A stretch of DNA of 64,000 nt from Hymenobacter sp. PAMC 26628 (GCF_001562275.1 NZ_CP014304.1:2790001-2854000), one strand, 5' to 3'. Shown: positions 53,239-64,000, numbered from the stretch's first letter. Numbers and translations: made by a program. The notes: a model not told the origin generated them from the sequence alone.

Positions 53239-53470
53239 TGGGAAAGGGTGCAGCCGGAAAAGGACACCGGGCGCAGTGCCGGGGCTGACAAAGTTGGCAA
53301 CGCCGCAGCGAAGTTACTAATTCCGTTAGCTTAAATTTTTACTTCCCGAAAAATAACTTTGCGCCCAGCCGGGCAATCGATAAGCTGGGCCGCAGTGCGC
53401 AAGCCTCCCAAGGGCCCCAGGTGCTTAAGCGGCGATAATCCCTGGCCGACGGCTGGGGCCCCAGGAAACA

Positions 53471-53504
53471 AAAAAAGGCCAGCCGCTGGGCAGCAACTGG
53501 CCTT
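53471..53504 (-). terminator. Terminator after recQ
   Basis: On the minus strand AAGGCCAG (53504-53497) pairs with CTGGCCTT (53482-53475), with a smaller inner GCTG/CAGC stem, followed by a T run. It lies 19 bases after the recQ stop. Between it and the repressor start at 53238 there are about 230 bases with nothing recognised. Confidence 0.75.
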
Positions 53505-53522
53505 CCTGGGGTAGCAGCGGCC

Positions 53523-55775
<2,253 letters not shown>

Positions 55776-55848
55776 AACGGGGCAAGGGTAACCTACTATA
55801 AAGGAACGGCGGGGCCCGCGAAGTTCCAACGGGGCCCCAGCGGCCGCG

Positions 55849-57015
55849 CTACGGCTGCGGATTCGCCGGGGCCCGCCGGCTCCCCCGGTACAGCTCATAC
55901 TTCAGCAACCGGCAGTCAATCGGCCCGTTGAAGAGCGGGATGCGCCGGGTGGCCTTCAGCCCGATGGTTTTGGCCGCGTCCAGGTTGCCGGTCAGCACGT
56001 ACGCCTCGTAGCCCTGGAAGTTGGTTTTCAGCGCGTCGCCGATGGTTTTGTAGAAGGCGGCCATTTCAGCCTCTTCCCCGATTCGCTCGCCGTAGGGCGG
56101 GTTCGTGACGACGAGGCCGGGGCCCTGGCTGGCGGGCGCGGCGGCGTCCTTCACGTCGCGCACCGACAGGCGGATACAGTCTTCGAGGCCGGCGGCGGTG
56201 ATGTTCTGGGCCGCCTGGTCGATGACTTTCGGGTCGATGTCGGAGCCGGCCAGGTAGGCCTGGGGCTCTTCCAGGTGCTGGGCTTCGGCTTCGGCGCGCA
56301 CCTGCTGCCAGAGCTCGGCGTCGAAATCGGCCCAGTTCTCAAACCCGAACTTGCCCTGGTGGAACAGGCCCGGGGCGATGCGCTGCGCGATGAGGCCCGC
56401 CTCGGTGAGGATGGTGGCCGAGCCGCACATGGGGTCGATGAGCGGCTGTTTGCCGTCCCAACCGGCGAGCAGCACCAAGCCGGCGGCCAGCACCTCGTTC
56501 AGGGGCGCGTCGTTGGTGGCCTGGCGGTAGCCGCGGCGGTGCAGCGAGTCGCCGGCGGCGTCGCGGCTGATGATCACCTCGTTTTCCAGCATGCGCAGGT
56601 GCAGGCGGATGTCGGGGTGGCGCGTGTCCACGTCGGGCCGCTGGCCGGTGCGGTCGCGGAACTGGTCCACGATGGCGTCCTTCATCAGCTGGGCCACGAA
56701 CAGCGAGTGCTCAAACGTGGACTTGTTGACCACCGCCGTGATGGCGAAGGTTTGGCCCGGGCCGATGTACTCGCTCCAATCCACGCGGCCCACCTCGCGG
56801 TACAGGGCCCGCTCGTCGGGGGCGTAGAAGCCGGCCAGCGGACACAGCAGGCGCATGGAGAGGCGGCTCCAGAGCACGGTTTCGTAGAGAAGCCGCTGGT
56901 CGCCAATGAATTCGACGGCGCGGCTGCCCACGTGCGTGATGTCGGCCCCGAAGGCGTACAGCTCGTCGGCGAGCAATTCTTCTAATCCAAACTGGGTGGT
57001 GGCGGTGAGGTGCAT
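55849..57015 (-). CDS. THUMP-domain 23S rRNA methyltransferase (RlmL/RlmK N-terminal type)
   Basis: 388 residues from ATG 57015 (MHLTATTQFGLEELLADELY). N-terminal THUMP/ferredoxin-like RNA-binding part (TQFGLEELLADELYAFGADI) and a class I methyltransferase with DPMCGSATILTEA and the NPPYGER motif, the N-methyl-guanine signature. Related to RlmL, which methylates G2445 of 23S rRNA; the exact base is inferred. A TTTG box one base off TAnnTTTG sits a few bases before the start (GACCTTTG, ending 5 bases upstream). Confidence 0.9.
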   Translation of the reverse strand: MHLTATTQFGLEELLADELYAFGADITHVGSRAVEFIGDQRLLYETVLWSRLSMRLLCPLAGFYAPDERALYREVGRVDWSEYIGPGQTFAITAVVNKSTFEHSLFVAQLMKDAIVDQFRDRTGQRPDVDTRHPDIRLHLRMLENEVIISRDAAGDSLHRRGYRQATNDAPLNEVLAAGLVLLAGWDGKQPLIDPMCGSATILTEAGLIAQRIAPGLFHQGKFGFENWADFDAELWQQVRAEAEAQHLEEPQAYLAGSDIDPKVIDQAAQNITAAGLEDCIRLSVRDVKDAAAPASQGPGLVVTNPPYGERIGEEAEMAAFYKTIGDALKTNFQGYEAYVLTGNLDAAKTIGLKATRRIPLFNGPIDCRLLKYELYRGSRRAPANPQP

Positions 57016-57139
57016 GGCCGCAAAGGTCGGGCAGGAATGCGTTGGGGCCCCCAACCGCCCGAAATTGCCCCGGCCGCTATCTTGCAGCTCTGAGTTTTAA
57101 GTAATGAACGGCACTTTGTACCAACGATAAAAAATTGCT

Positions 57140-57292
57140 ATGACTACGAATCGGGAAGAACAACTTGAACGCCAAGAGAAAATCATGGCAGGCCTAAAAA
57201 TCGCCTATGAACGGATGCTAGAATTCAAGCGCCAGAAAAATAGCGAGGTGGTGGTGATGCGGGAAGGAAAAATTGTACGGATTAAACCGTAA
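57140..57292 (+). CDS. Small conserved-looking protein, 50 residues
   Basis: ATG 57140 to TAA 57292. The protein reads MTTNREEQLERQEKIMAGLK and ends MREGKIVRIKP, so it is a charged helix followed by a short basic beta-hairpin-like tail. The composition and stop placement fit a real small protein of a type I recognise as common next to housekeeping genes in Bacteroidota, but no function is known. Divergent from the methyltransferase by 124 bases. Confidence 0.6.
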   Translation: MTTNREEQLERQEKIMAGLKIAYERMLEFKRQKNSEVVVMREGKIVRIKP

Positions 57293-57375
57293 CTATTACG
57301 CTTCACCTTGCTATCTCACTTTATGTTGGAATAGCTCATGACAATTATAATACCCACAATTTTTGCCACCAGTTT

Positions 57376-58017
57376 ATGACACCTATTCTAAAGGACGATT
57401 TTGAGACTAAACTTGGTGTCATTCAAACCAGCGTCGAAAGTGATTACAGTGACGCCGTGATGCGTGAGGGTGGCTATACAAAAACACTAGGGCACAAAAT
57501 ACATTTTCAAGTCTTTGAAATTAAAAATGAATGGTTGAATAATAAGACAATGAAAATTGAAACTTCGCGGGGTTATAGATACCACATTGAAAAGATTAGC
57601 GAAGCAGTTGAAAATCTGCATATTTATTGCAAACTTATTAATCCAACCAAAGACACTTCATTCGGCAGTGCTACCGGGGAATTTTTAGATGCAATTGAAA
57701 TAGAGAATGCAACTGATGTAATACATATTGGCACTGAAGACAGTGAGCTCATGCGAGCTAGAGCAGAAATATCTGACTGGATGCCGGAGAGATTTAAAAA
57801 CAAATTAAATCTCTCCTACTCGTTTACTGAGTTCATTGATTATGGCTTCAGAACCATTGTACCACATTTAAAACTAGGAGAAAGGATTTATTTCCACTTT
57901 CTCATTGCGACGAATACTGTTAAACAAAGTGCAGATTATCCAGATGAGTTAGATATCTCAACGTGGTTTGCTGTTGATCAACACAAACAGTTTTTAGACA
58001 AAGCTTTACAATCTTAA
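57376..58017 (+). CDS. AT-rich protein of unknown function (213 residues)
   Basis: No family recognised. Charged, with low Ala content and many Ile, Lys, Asn and Asp residues, unlike the neighbouring genes. The codon use is AT-rich. The sequence has alternating strands and helices (HFQVFEIKNEWLNNKTMKIE, VENLHIYCKLINPTKDTSF, YGFRTIVPHLKLGERIYFHF). No signal peptide or membrane segment is seen. It stands alone, between a small protein and a sugar transporter, and may have been acquired by transfer. Confidence 0.65.
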   Translation: MTPILKDDFETKLGVIQTSVESDYSDAVMREGGYTKTLGHKIHFQVFEIKNEWLNNKTMKIETSRGYRYHIEKISEAVENLHIYCKLINPTKDTSFGSATGEFLDAIEIENATDVIHIGTEDSELMRARAEISDWMPERFKNKLNLSYSFTEFIDYGFRTIVPHLKLGERIYFHFLIATNTVKQSADYPDELDISTWFAVDQHKQFLDKALQS

Positions 58018-58127
58018 TAACACAACCACTTCGCGATTCAACACCCTAGTATTAGGACAATCTACTATAAGCCGTTACAGTAGATAGCCTGATTTAAAAG
58101 AATGTAATACTAGCGCAGTTATTCCCC

Positions 58128-58153
58128 AGCCGGCCCGCGTGGCCGGCTTTTTT
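58128..58153 (+). terminator. Terminator after the AT-rich gene
   Basis: AGCCGGC (58128-58134) pairs with GCCGGCT (58142-58148) around a 7-base loop, followed by TTTTT. It lies just before the TACCTTCC box and start of the sugar transporter. Confidence 0.75.
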
Positions 58154-58154
58154 G

Positions 58155-58162
58155 TACCTTCC
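58155..58162 (+). promoter_or_regulatory. -7-like box before the MFS start
   Basis: TACCTTCC is close to TAnnTTTG and ends 7 bases before the ATG at 58170. It directly follows the terminator T run. Confidence 0.35.
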
Positions 58163-58169
58163 GCGCCGT

Positions 58170-59573
58170 ATGGCTACTCCTGTTACTACTGCTTCGGCGG
58201 CTTCGACGGCTGCGGCGCCGGCCCGCTCCTACGCCGGGCCCATGGTGCTCATGACGAGCTTATTCTTCCTGTTCGGGGCCGTCACCAACTTTAACGACGT
58301 GCTGATGCCCTACCTCAAGGACGTCTGCCAGTTGACCGATTTTCAGTCCACGGCCGTGCAGTTTGCCTTTTTCGGGGCCTACTTTCTGATGTCGCTGCCC
58401 GCCGGGTTTGTGCTGAAGAAGCTGGGCTATCAGCGCGGCATCGTGGCGGGGCTGCTGGTGATGGCAGCCGGGGCCCTGCTCTTTGTGCCGGCGGCCAATT
58501 CGCGCACGTTTGGGCTGTTCCTCACGGCGTTGGGCGTGCTGGGCGCGGGCATCACGCTGCTGCAAGTGGCGGCCAACCCCTACGTGAGTGTGCTGGGGCC
58601 CGCGCGCGGCGCGGCGGCCCGGGTGAGCGTGGTAGGGGTGGCTAACAACTTCGGCGGGGCCCTCTCGCCGCTGGTGGGTGGGCTGGTGCTGTTTGGCGGC
58701 TCGGTGGCTCTGAAGGCCAAGCTGGCCGCCCTTCCCCTGGCCGAGCGCCTGGGCCGCGAGGCGCAGCTCGTGAAGGGGCCCTACCTGGGGCTGGCGGCGT
58801 TTCTGGTGCTGCTGGCCGGCGTGTTTTTCTTCGCCGTGCAGCTGCCCGATATCGAGAGCATCCCCGAGGAAGAGGCCCTGGAGGCGCGGCCCGTGGCCGC
58901 CGGGCGCACGTCGGCCCTCGATTTTCCGCACCTCGTGCTGGGCATCGGGGCCATTTTTGTGTACGTGGGCGTGGAAGTTGGGCTCGGCTCGCTGCTGATT
59001 CGGTACGGCGAGAGCCAGGGCATTGCGCAGCTCTCCGGCTTCACCCAAAGCCTGGTGCGCGGCCTGAACACGGCCACGGGCTGGGCGGGGGCCCTATTTG
59101 GGCAAGCGCCGGCGGCCATCGACACGTCCATCGGCTTCACCAAAGCGGTGGGCGCAGTGCTGGTGTCGTCGTACTGGTTCGGCTCGCTGGTGGGGCGGGT
59201 GGTGGGCATCCCGCTGCTGCTGCGCTTCCCCAACCGGGCACTGCTGGTGGCAGTGTGCGCGGCCGGCGCGGCACTGGTGGTAGCTAGCATCCTGAGCAGC
59301 GGCGAAACGGCGCTGTGGCTGGTGGTGCTCTGCGGGCTGATGAACGCCATCATGTGGCCGGTAATTTTCCCGCTGGCCATCACCGGGCTGGGGCCCTTCA
59401 CCAAGCAGGGCTCGTCGTACTTGATTATGGCTATCGTGGGCGGGGCCCTCATCCCGCCGCTTATGGGCTTCATCGCCACGCACGGCGGCGGGCTACGGGT
59501 AGCCTTTGCGGTGCCCGCGCTGTGCTACCTGTACCTGCTGTTTTATGCGCTGAGCGGCTACCGGGTGCGGTAA
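58170..59573 (+). CDS. Sugar MFS transporter (FucP/GluP-type)
   Basis: 467 residues from ATG 58170 (MATPVTTASAASTAAAPARS). Twelve hydrophobic segments. NFNDVLMPYLKDVCQLTDFQST and SLPAGFVLKKLGYQRGIVAGL, with the QVAANPYVSVLGP segment, match the fucose:H+ symporter branch that carries glucose, galactose, fucose or N-acetylglucosamine. The exact sugar cannot be told. An Ala-rich, low-complexity N-terminal 25 residues precedes the first helix. Confidence 0.92.
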   Translation: MATPVTTASAASTAAAPARSYAGPMVLMTSLFFLFGAVTNFNDVLMPYLKDVCQLTDFQSTAVQFAFFGAYFLMSLPAGFVLKKLGYQRGIVAGLLVMAAGALLFVPAANSRTFGLFLTALGVLGAGITLLQVAANPYVSVLGPARGAAARVSVVGVANNFGGALSPLVGGLVLFGGSVALKAKLAALPLAERLGREAQLVKGPYLGLAAFLVLLAGVFFFAVQLPDIESIPEEEALEARPVAAGRTSALDFPHLVLGIGAIFVYVGVEVGLGSLLIRYGESQGIAQLSGFTQSLVRGLNTATGWAGALFGQAPAAIDTSIGFTKAVGAVLVSSYWFGSLVGRVVGIPLLLRFPNRALLVAVCAAGAALVVASILSSGETALWLVVLCGLMNAIMWPVIFPLAITGLGPFTKQGSSYLIMAIVGGALIPPLMGFIATHGGGLRVAFAVPALCYLYLLFYALSGYRVR

Positions 59574-59658
59574 AATTCAAGAAGGGGGCCCCAAGTAGTG
59601 GTGAGTTTGCGGCGGCGCTAGTAGCTTGGCACTGTCCTTAACCCTACTTCTTTTTATT

Positions 59659-60222
59659 ATGAAACCCCATCTTATTACAGTTAAAAAATCTTCCCTTTTT
59701 ATCGTTTTGTTGGCCTTGGCGCTTGGGGCTGGCGGCTGCAAGAAGCTGCTCAACCTGCTGCATTTTACCGTTGGCGATTCCAGCAGCTTCACGGTACCGG
59801 CGGCAGCCACGGCCACAGGCGCGGTGGTGATGTTGCCAGGCCTCACGGTGTCCTCTACCTCGTCGAGCACCTATACCAACAACAAAACCTCGTCGGACTA
59901 CGTGCAGGACGTCACCCTCGACCAGCTGACGCTGACCACCACCAGCCCGTCCACCCAAAACTTCGACTTCCTGAAGAGCGTGAGCATTTCCATCGCCTCC
60001 GACGCGGCGGGCACCAACAAAACGCTGCTGGCCAAGCTCGACGCCGTGCCCGCCGGCCAAACCGCCATCACCCTGCAACCGACCGGCACCAAGCTTGACA
60101 TGTACCTGCGGGGCAATTCCTACACCTTATTCACCACGGTGACCGTGGCCCAGGCCCTACGCCAGAACACCACCATCCGCGCCGATACCCGCTTCAACGT
60201 GACGGCCACCCTGCCCGAGTAG
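59659..60222 (+). CDS. Putative exported lipoprotein of unknown function
   Basis: 187 residues from ATG 59659. Lipoprotein signal with Cys27 (ALALGAGGCKK). The mature part is Thr/Ser-rich with alternating hydrophobic residues (FTVPAAATATGAVVMLPGLT, VTLDQLTLTTTSPSTQNFDF), suggesting a beta-sandwich. No family recognised. Between the sugar transporter and murB, in the same direction as both. Confidence 0.7.
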   Translation: MKPHLITVKKSSLFIVLLALALGAGGCKKLLNLLHFTVGDSSSFTVPAAATATGAVVMLPGLTVSSTSSSTYTNNKTSSDYVQDVTLDQLTLTTTSPSTQNFDFLKSVSISIASDAAGTNKTLLAKLDAVPAGQTAITLQPTGTKLDMYLRGNSYTLFTTVTVAQALRQNTTIRADTRFNVTATLPE

Positions 60223-60239
60223 GGCCCCGGCCCCGGCGC

Positions 60240-60247
60240 TACCTTTG
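60240..60247 (+). promoter_or_regulatory. -7 box abutting the murB start codon
   Basis: TACCTTTG matches TAnnTTTG exactly and ends 7 bases before the ATG at 60255, consistent with a leaderless or very short leader transcript for murB. Confidence 0.55.
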
Positions 60248-60254
60248 CCGCCCC

Positions 60255-61295
60255 ATGCCGCACCTCGAAGAAAACGTCTCCCTCCGCCCCTACAACACCT
60301 TTGGCCTCGCCGTGCGGGCCCGCTACTTCGCCCGCTTCGGCAGCGCCGATGAGTTGCGGGCCTTGCTGGCCCTGCCCGAGGTACAGGCCGCCGAAAAGCT
60401 CATTCTGGGCGGCGGCTCCAACTTGCTCTTCACGCAGGATTTTGCCGGCGTGGTGCTAAAAAATGAGATTAGGGGCCTGGAAATTCTCACCGAAAACGCC
60501 GACGACGCCACCACCGCCCTGGTGCGCGCCGGGGCCGGCGAAAGCTGGCACGGCCTGGTCGAGTACGCGCTGGGCCAGCAGCTGAGCGGCCTCGAAAACC
60601 TCTCGCTCATCCCCGGCACCGTGGGGGCCGCGCCGCTGCAAAACATCGGGGCCTACGGCGCCGAGCTGCGCGACACCTTCGAGCGGCTCGAAGCCGTGGA
60701 AGTAGTTACCGGGGCCCTGCGCACGTTTGGCGCGGCCGAGTGCGGCTTTGGCTACCGCGAAAGCGTATTTAAGGGCCCGCTCAAAAACCAGTTCGTGGTC
60801 ACGGCCGTGGTGCTGCGCCTGCACCGCCAAGCCCGCCCCAACGTGCAGTACGGGGCCCTCCAGGAAACGCTAGCCAGCTTCGGCATCGAGGGCGAGCCAA
60901 CGCCGCACGACGTGAGCCGCGCCGTGGTGCACATCCGCCGCTCCAAGCTGCCCGACCCGGCCGAAATCGGCAACGCGGGCTCGTTCTTCAAAAACCCCGA
61001 AATCTCGCAGCGCAAGTTCGACGAACTGCGTGCCCAGCACCCGGCCATCCCCGGCTACCCCGTTCCCGGCGGCGTGAAAGTGCCCGCCGGCTGGCTCATC
61101 GAGCAAGCCGGCTGGAAAGGCCTGCGCCGGGGCCCCGGCAGCGGCACCCACGGCGTGCACGACCGCCAAGCCCTGGTGCTGGTAAATCACGGCGAAGCCA
61201 CCGGCCACGAGCTGCGCCTGCTGGCCGAGGAGATTATTCAGTCCGTCCGCGCCCAGTTCGGCATCGAGCTACACCCGGAGGTGAACATTTTGTAG
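60255..61295 (+). CDS. murB: UDP-N-acetylenolpyruvoylglucosamine reductase
   Basis: 346 residues, type I (E. coli-like) MurB. FAD enzyme reducing the enolpyruvyl group to make UDP-MurNAc. FAD-binding ILGGGSNLLF and the LSGLENLSLIPGTVGAAPLQNIGAYG segment are present; the active-site serine is in NAGSFFKNPEIS, and the C-terminal Glu of the HPEVNIL end matches the catalytic Glu. Single promoter-like box just upstream. Confidence 0.96.
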   Translation: MPHLEENVSLRPYNTFGLAVRARYFARFGSADELRALLALPEVQAAEKLILGGGSNLLFTQDFAGVVLKNEIRGLEILTENADDATTALVRAGAGESWHGLVEYALGQQLSGLENLSLIPGTVGAAPLQNIGAYGAELRDTFERLEAVEVVTGALRTFGAAECGFGYRESVFKGPLKNQFVVTAVVLRLHRQARPNVQYGALQETLASFGIEGEPTPHDVSRAVVHIRRSKLPDPAEIGNAGSFFKNPEISQRKFDELRAQHPAIPGYPVPGGVKVPAGWLIEQAGWKGLRRGPGSGTHGVHDRQALVLVNHGEATGHELRLLAEEIIQSVRAQFGIELHPEVNIL

Positions 61296-61310
61296 CGAGT
61301 AATTGATTTC

Positions 61311-62297
61311 TTAAATGCTTTCAAATAAATTGATATCTGTTTTTAATTTTGCTTTATGACTCATAATATTTTTAGAGAATGTTTGCATATACTTTTCCAT
61401 TACACGCGGAGGTATTTTCTTAAATAAACCAGGTGACATAACCCAAAACTCTAATCTGAGAACAATAAAGTCACTCAATTCTTTTCTTAACTTCTTATTC
61501 TTTAGATAATTTAGTTTATTAATTTTATTCTTGGTCCATTTACAAGGATAATCTTTATGATAACCACCTATAAAGTATGACTTCTGTTTATATGGAAATA
61601 TATTTATGAAGGATGTTGAGAAAGGAAATTTTAAATTATCCTTCCACTCTTCGTATGATAGATTCAGCGGATTAGAGTCTTCTTCTTCATCTATATTAAG
61701 AGGAACTGATACGCACAAATCTATCTTATCCATTTCAATAGTATTGAATATAAATTCGCCGAAATCTTCTGTCTCAATTGTTTTTTCTATTCGTAATTTA
61801 AAAAAGCTTAAATTTTTCACACCTAGTTTATATCCATCTTGCAATGAAATAAATTGAATTCTTGAAAAAGGATCCAATTTCATACTAGCATCGTCTATCC
61901 ATTCTATAGATATTTCCTTCCTCCTTATTTCTTGACAAAGACCACGATAAGCGAATAAAGATTGATGAAGAGGGTTATAAAAATCCACAAGATTTTCATC
62001 TTCTATGGGTTTGAATATTAAACTATCATGGCGGGCACAAAACCCACTAAAAGTATACGCATCGTTTACACCTATTTTTTTAAACGCAAACATGCCTTTC
62101 TTTTCTACTTCATTAAGACTAGTTGTTTTTAATTCTATCAAATGATTATCTTCTGATATTTGTCTCAGAATACCATTCTTTTGCAATACATATGATTTAA
62201 TAGCTAATTCATTACACCCAGAATACATACATATCCTTTTCTTATTCATACTGGCATTTTTCATTGCCTGCATATCACTTATAGATTTATTATCCAT
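61311..62297 (-). CDS. AT-rich protein of unknown function with a Cys/His-rich N-terminus
   Basis: 328 residues. AT-rich codon use, unlike murB and mutS2 on either side. Residues Cys23, Cys28 (CMYSGC) and Cys87, His90 (FCARHD) look like a zinc-binding site, C-x4-C and C-x2-H. The remainder is charged and hydrophobic-alternating (NPLHQSLFAYRGLCQEIRRK, FPFSTSFINIFPYKQKSYFI) with no recognised domain. Several possible ATG starts lie within the first 17 residues. Proteins with such a small Zn-site and AT-rich DNA are often mobile or defence-related, but I see no second component, so this is only a suggestion. Confidence 0.65.
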   Translation of the reverse strand: MDNKSISDMQAMKNASMNKKRICMYSGCNELAIKSYVLQKNGILRQISEDNHLIELKTTSLNEVEKKGMFAFKKIGVNDAYTFSGFCARHDSLIFKPIEDENLVDFYNPLHQSLFAYRGLCQEIRRKEISIEWIDDASMKLDPFSRIQFISLQDGYKLGVKNLSFFKLRIEKTIETEDFGEFIFNTIEMDKIDLCVSVPLNIDEEEDSNPLNLSYEEWKDNLKFPFSTSFINIFPYKQKSYFIGGYHKDYPCKWTKNKINKLNYLKNKKLRKELSDFIVLRLEFWVMSPGLFKKIPPRVMEKYMQTFSKNIMSHKAKLKTDINLFESI

Positions 62298-62324
62298 TCT
62301 ACCTAGTAGTTTGAATACGAATAT

Positions 62325-64000
62325 TTACTTCAACACCGCCAGCGTCACGCCGTCGCCGCCGCGGTCGGCGTGCTCGTCGGCCACGCTGGCCACGGCTTTG
62401 ACGGAGCGCAGGTAGTCGCGCACCACTTGACGGAGCACGCCGTTACCGCGGCCGTGCACGAATTTCACTTCCGGCATGCCCAGCATCACGGCGTCGTCCA
62501 CGAAGCTCATGGTTTTGGTCAGGGCGTCTTCGGCCCGCTCGCCGCGCAGGTCGAGGGTGGGGCTGAAGCCGGCCATGCGGTCGGTGATGTTCACGCCATT
62601 ACCACTGGGGCCCCCGGCGCCCAGGCGCGAGGTTTTGGCCTTGGCGGCCTGCTCCCGGTCGCGGATTTCGGCGCGGCCCAGCTTCTCGAGCTGGCTCACC
62701 TTCACCAGCGTTTTGAGGCCCCCAAACATCACCTCGGCGGTTTTGCCCTTCACGCCCACCAGCTCGCCGTAGCCGTCCTGGCCCAGCAGGGCCACTTTAT
62801 CGCCGGGCTGCAGGCCGCCGGCGGTGGCCAGCTCGCGGGTGGCGCGGGCCTTGGGCGGCTCGATGTGCAGCTCCTTCCGCACAAACGTATCCAGCTTTTC
62901 GCGGGCCAGCTTGTTGATTTCCTTGTCGGCTTGGCCGCGGCGGATTTCGCCAATCGTGGCCTCAATCTGCTGGTTGGTGTCGCGCAGCAGGGCCTTGGCC
63001 TCCTGTTTGGCGGCGCGCAGGGTTTCGAGGCGCGTGTCCTCGATGTGCTGCTTGAGGTCGGCGTATTCCTGGGCGGCCTTTTTGAGGCGGCGCTCCTGCT
63101 TGGCGGCCTCGGCAGTGTGGCGCTCCAGCTCGGTTTTCTCCTGCTCCAGGCCCTCCAGCAGCTGGTCGTACCGGATTTTATCCTTGCCCACGAGCTGCGA
63201 AGCGCGCTCCACCAGGTCTTTGGGCAGGCCAATTTTGCGGGCAATTTCGATGGCGAAGCTGGAGCCCGGCTTGCCCACTTCGAGGCGGTACAGGGGCTGG
63301 AGCCGCTCGGGGTCGTAACGCATGGCCCCGTTCACGAAGCCCGGCGTGCGCTCGGCGAAGTTCTTGAGGTTGGTGTAATGCGTGGTGATAACGCCAAAAG
63401 TGCGGGCCCGGCTGAACTGCTCCAGCACGGCCTCGGCAATGGCGCCGCCCAAGCTGGGCTCGGTGCCGGTGCCAAATTCGTCAATCAGCACGAGGCTCTT
63501 TTTGCCCGCCAGTAGCAGGAACTGCTTCATGGCCAACAGGTGCGAGGAGTACGTCGAGAGGTCATTTTCCAGGCTCTGCTCGTCGCCGATGTCGAGGAAG
63601 ATGTCCTCGAACACGCCGGCCTCCGACTCATCGCCGCACGGGATGAGCAGGCCCAGCTGCAGCATGTACTGCACGAGGCCCACCGTCTTCAAGGTCACCG
63701 ACTTACCACCGGCGTTGGGGCCCGAAATCACCAGCATCCGCTGCTCGTGGTTCAGTTCCAGGTCGAGCGGCACCACCTCGCGCACTTCGCCGGTTAGGCG
63801 CTTGTGCTCGGCGTAGGCCAGGGTGAGCAGCGGGTGGCGCACGCGCTTCCAGCGCAGCAGCGGCTTGGGGTCGAGGCGCGGCAACTGGCCGTCCAGCTCC
63901 ACCGCCAGGCGGGCCTTGGCGCGGATAAAGTCGAGCAAACCCAGGTACTGATAAGCGCGGCGCAAGTCGGGCAGGTGGGGCCGCAACTGGTCGGTGAGGG
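62325..64000 (-). CDS. mutS2: Endonuclease MutS2 (partial, N-terminus outside window)
   Basis: About 558 residues in the window, running off the right edge. ABC-ATPase of the MutS family: P-loop SGPNAGGKSVTLKT, Walker B VLIDEFGTGTEP, and TTHYTNLKNFA. The C-terminal Smr nuclease domain is present (TLDLRGERAEDALTKTMSFVDDA, then VKFVHGRGNGVLRQVV), with coiled-coil region between (EQEKTELERHTAEAAKQERR). Unlike MutS it suppresses recombination and can rescue stalled ribosomes. Reading stays open to the window edge. Confidence 0.94.
   Translation of the reverse strand, partial: LTDQLRPHLPDLRRAYQYLGLLDFIRAKARLAVELDGQLPRLDPKPLLRWKRVRHPLLTLAYAEHKRLTGEVREVVPLDLELNHEQRMLVISGPNAGGKSVTLKTVGLVQYMLQLGLLIPCGDESEAGVFEDIFLDIGDEQSLENDLSTYSSHLLAMKQFLLLAGKKSLVLIDEFGTGTEPSLGGAIAEAVLEQFSRARTFGVITTHYTNLKNFAERTPGFVNGAMRYDPERLQPLYRLEVGKPGSSFAIEIARKIGLPKDLVERASQLVGKDKIRYDQLLEGLEQEKTELERHTAEAAKQERRLKKAAQEYADLKQHIEDTRLETLRAAKQEAKALLRDTNQQIEATIGEIRRGQADKEINKLAREKLDTFVRKELHIEPPKARATRELATAGGLQPGDKVALLGQDGYGELVGVKGKTAEVMFGGLKTLVKVSQLEKLGRAEIRDREQAAKAKTSRLGAGGPSGNGVNITDRMAGFSPTLDLRGERAEDALTKTMSFVDDAVMLGMPEVKFVHGRGNGVLRQVVRDYLRSVKAVASVADEHADRGGDGVTLAVLK

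Noticed and set aside
57376..62297. A defence island made of the two AT-rich genes
   Set aside because: They are 3.3 kb apart, on opposite strands, separated by a sugar transporter, a lipoprotein and murB, and neither shows a known defence domain.

Overview
The window looks like chromosome of a Bacteroidota bacterium of the Cytophagales, most likely Hymenobacter or a close relative. This is inferred from the SusC/SusD pair, DUF1080, Gfo/Idh and TIM-barrel sugar proteins, Bacteroidota-type promoters (TAnnTTTG at -7, TTG or TTTG about 19 bases upstream), the near absence of Shine-Dalgarno sequences, high GC, and very frequent GGGGCC/GGCCCC tracts. No taxon search was possible. No tRNA, rRNA, CRISPR array, transposase or prophage was seen.

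Layout. 0-2.3 kb: the end of a TetR-like regulator, an ABC1/UbiB kinase and a small secreted protein. 2.4-11.8 kb, minus strand: a complete aromatic amino acid block, trpE-trpG-trpD-trpC-trpF-trpB-trpA-DAHP synthase, then phenylalanine hydroxylase. It is preceded by a leader that can be read directly: promoter, a 25-codon leader peptide with three consecutive Trp codons, and a terminator hairpin before trpE. Two different palindromic repeats sit inside the operon (trpE/trpG and trpG/trpD gaps). 12-18.5 kb: dienelactone hydrolase, SDR, nicotinamidase, a broken GH43 gene, methyltransferase, GNAT and DUF418 protein.

18.6-34.5 kb is the most interesting region: two copies of a GMC oxidoreductase plus gluconate-dehydrogenase-subunit-3 pair surround a set of exported sugar proteins (two DUF1080 proteins, four TIM-barrel isomerase/lyase-like proteins, a cytochrome c lipoprotein, a Gfo/Idh oxidoreductase and an MFS permease). 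Nine of them form an apparent operon from 34.5 to 25.4 kb. The content fits an oxidative, periplasmic 3-keto-sugar route of glycoside breakdown, with electrons passed to a c-type cytochrome; this is inference from family membership.

34.9-44 kb: metallo-beta-lactamase-fold protein, YebC, cupin, VOC, DUF2062, YihY, a phytase-like remnant, a DbpA-type helicase, a CrtI-like oxidase and a small phosphatase without an AUG start. 43.9-48.6 kb: an isolated SusC/SusD pair. 49-57 kb: an MtfA-like peptidase fused to a SEC-C motif, pirin, outer-membrane barrel, DUF4142, an S24-type repressor, RecQ and a THUMP methyltransferase. 57-64 kb: two AT-rich genes of unknown function lie among GC-rich housekeeping genes (sugar MFS, lipoprotein, murB, mutS2).

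Repeats and signals: five copies of one large palindromic element (about 90-105 bp, one with perfect 37-bp arms), a second palindromic family, several unusually long near-perfect terminator-like hairpins, and several genes whose promoter -7 box ends only 4-7 bases before the start codon, suggesting leaderless mRNAs.
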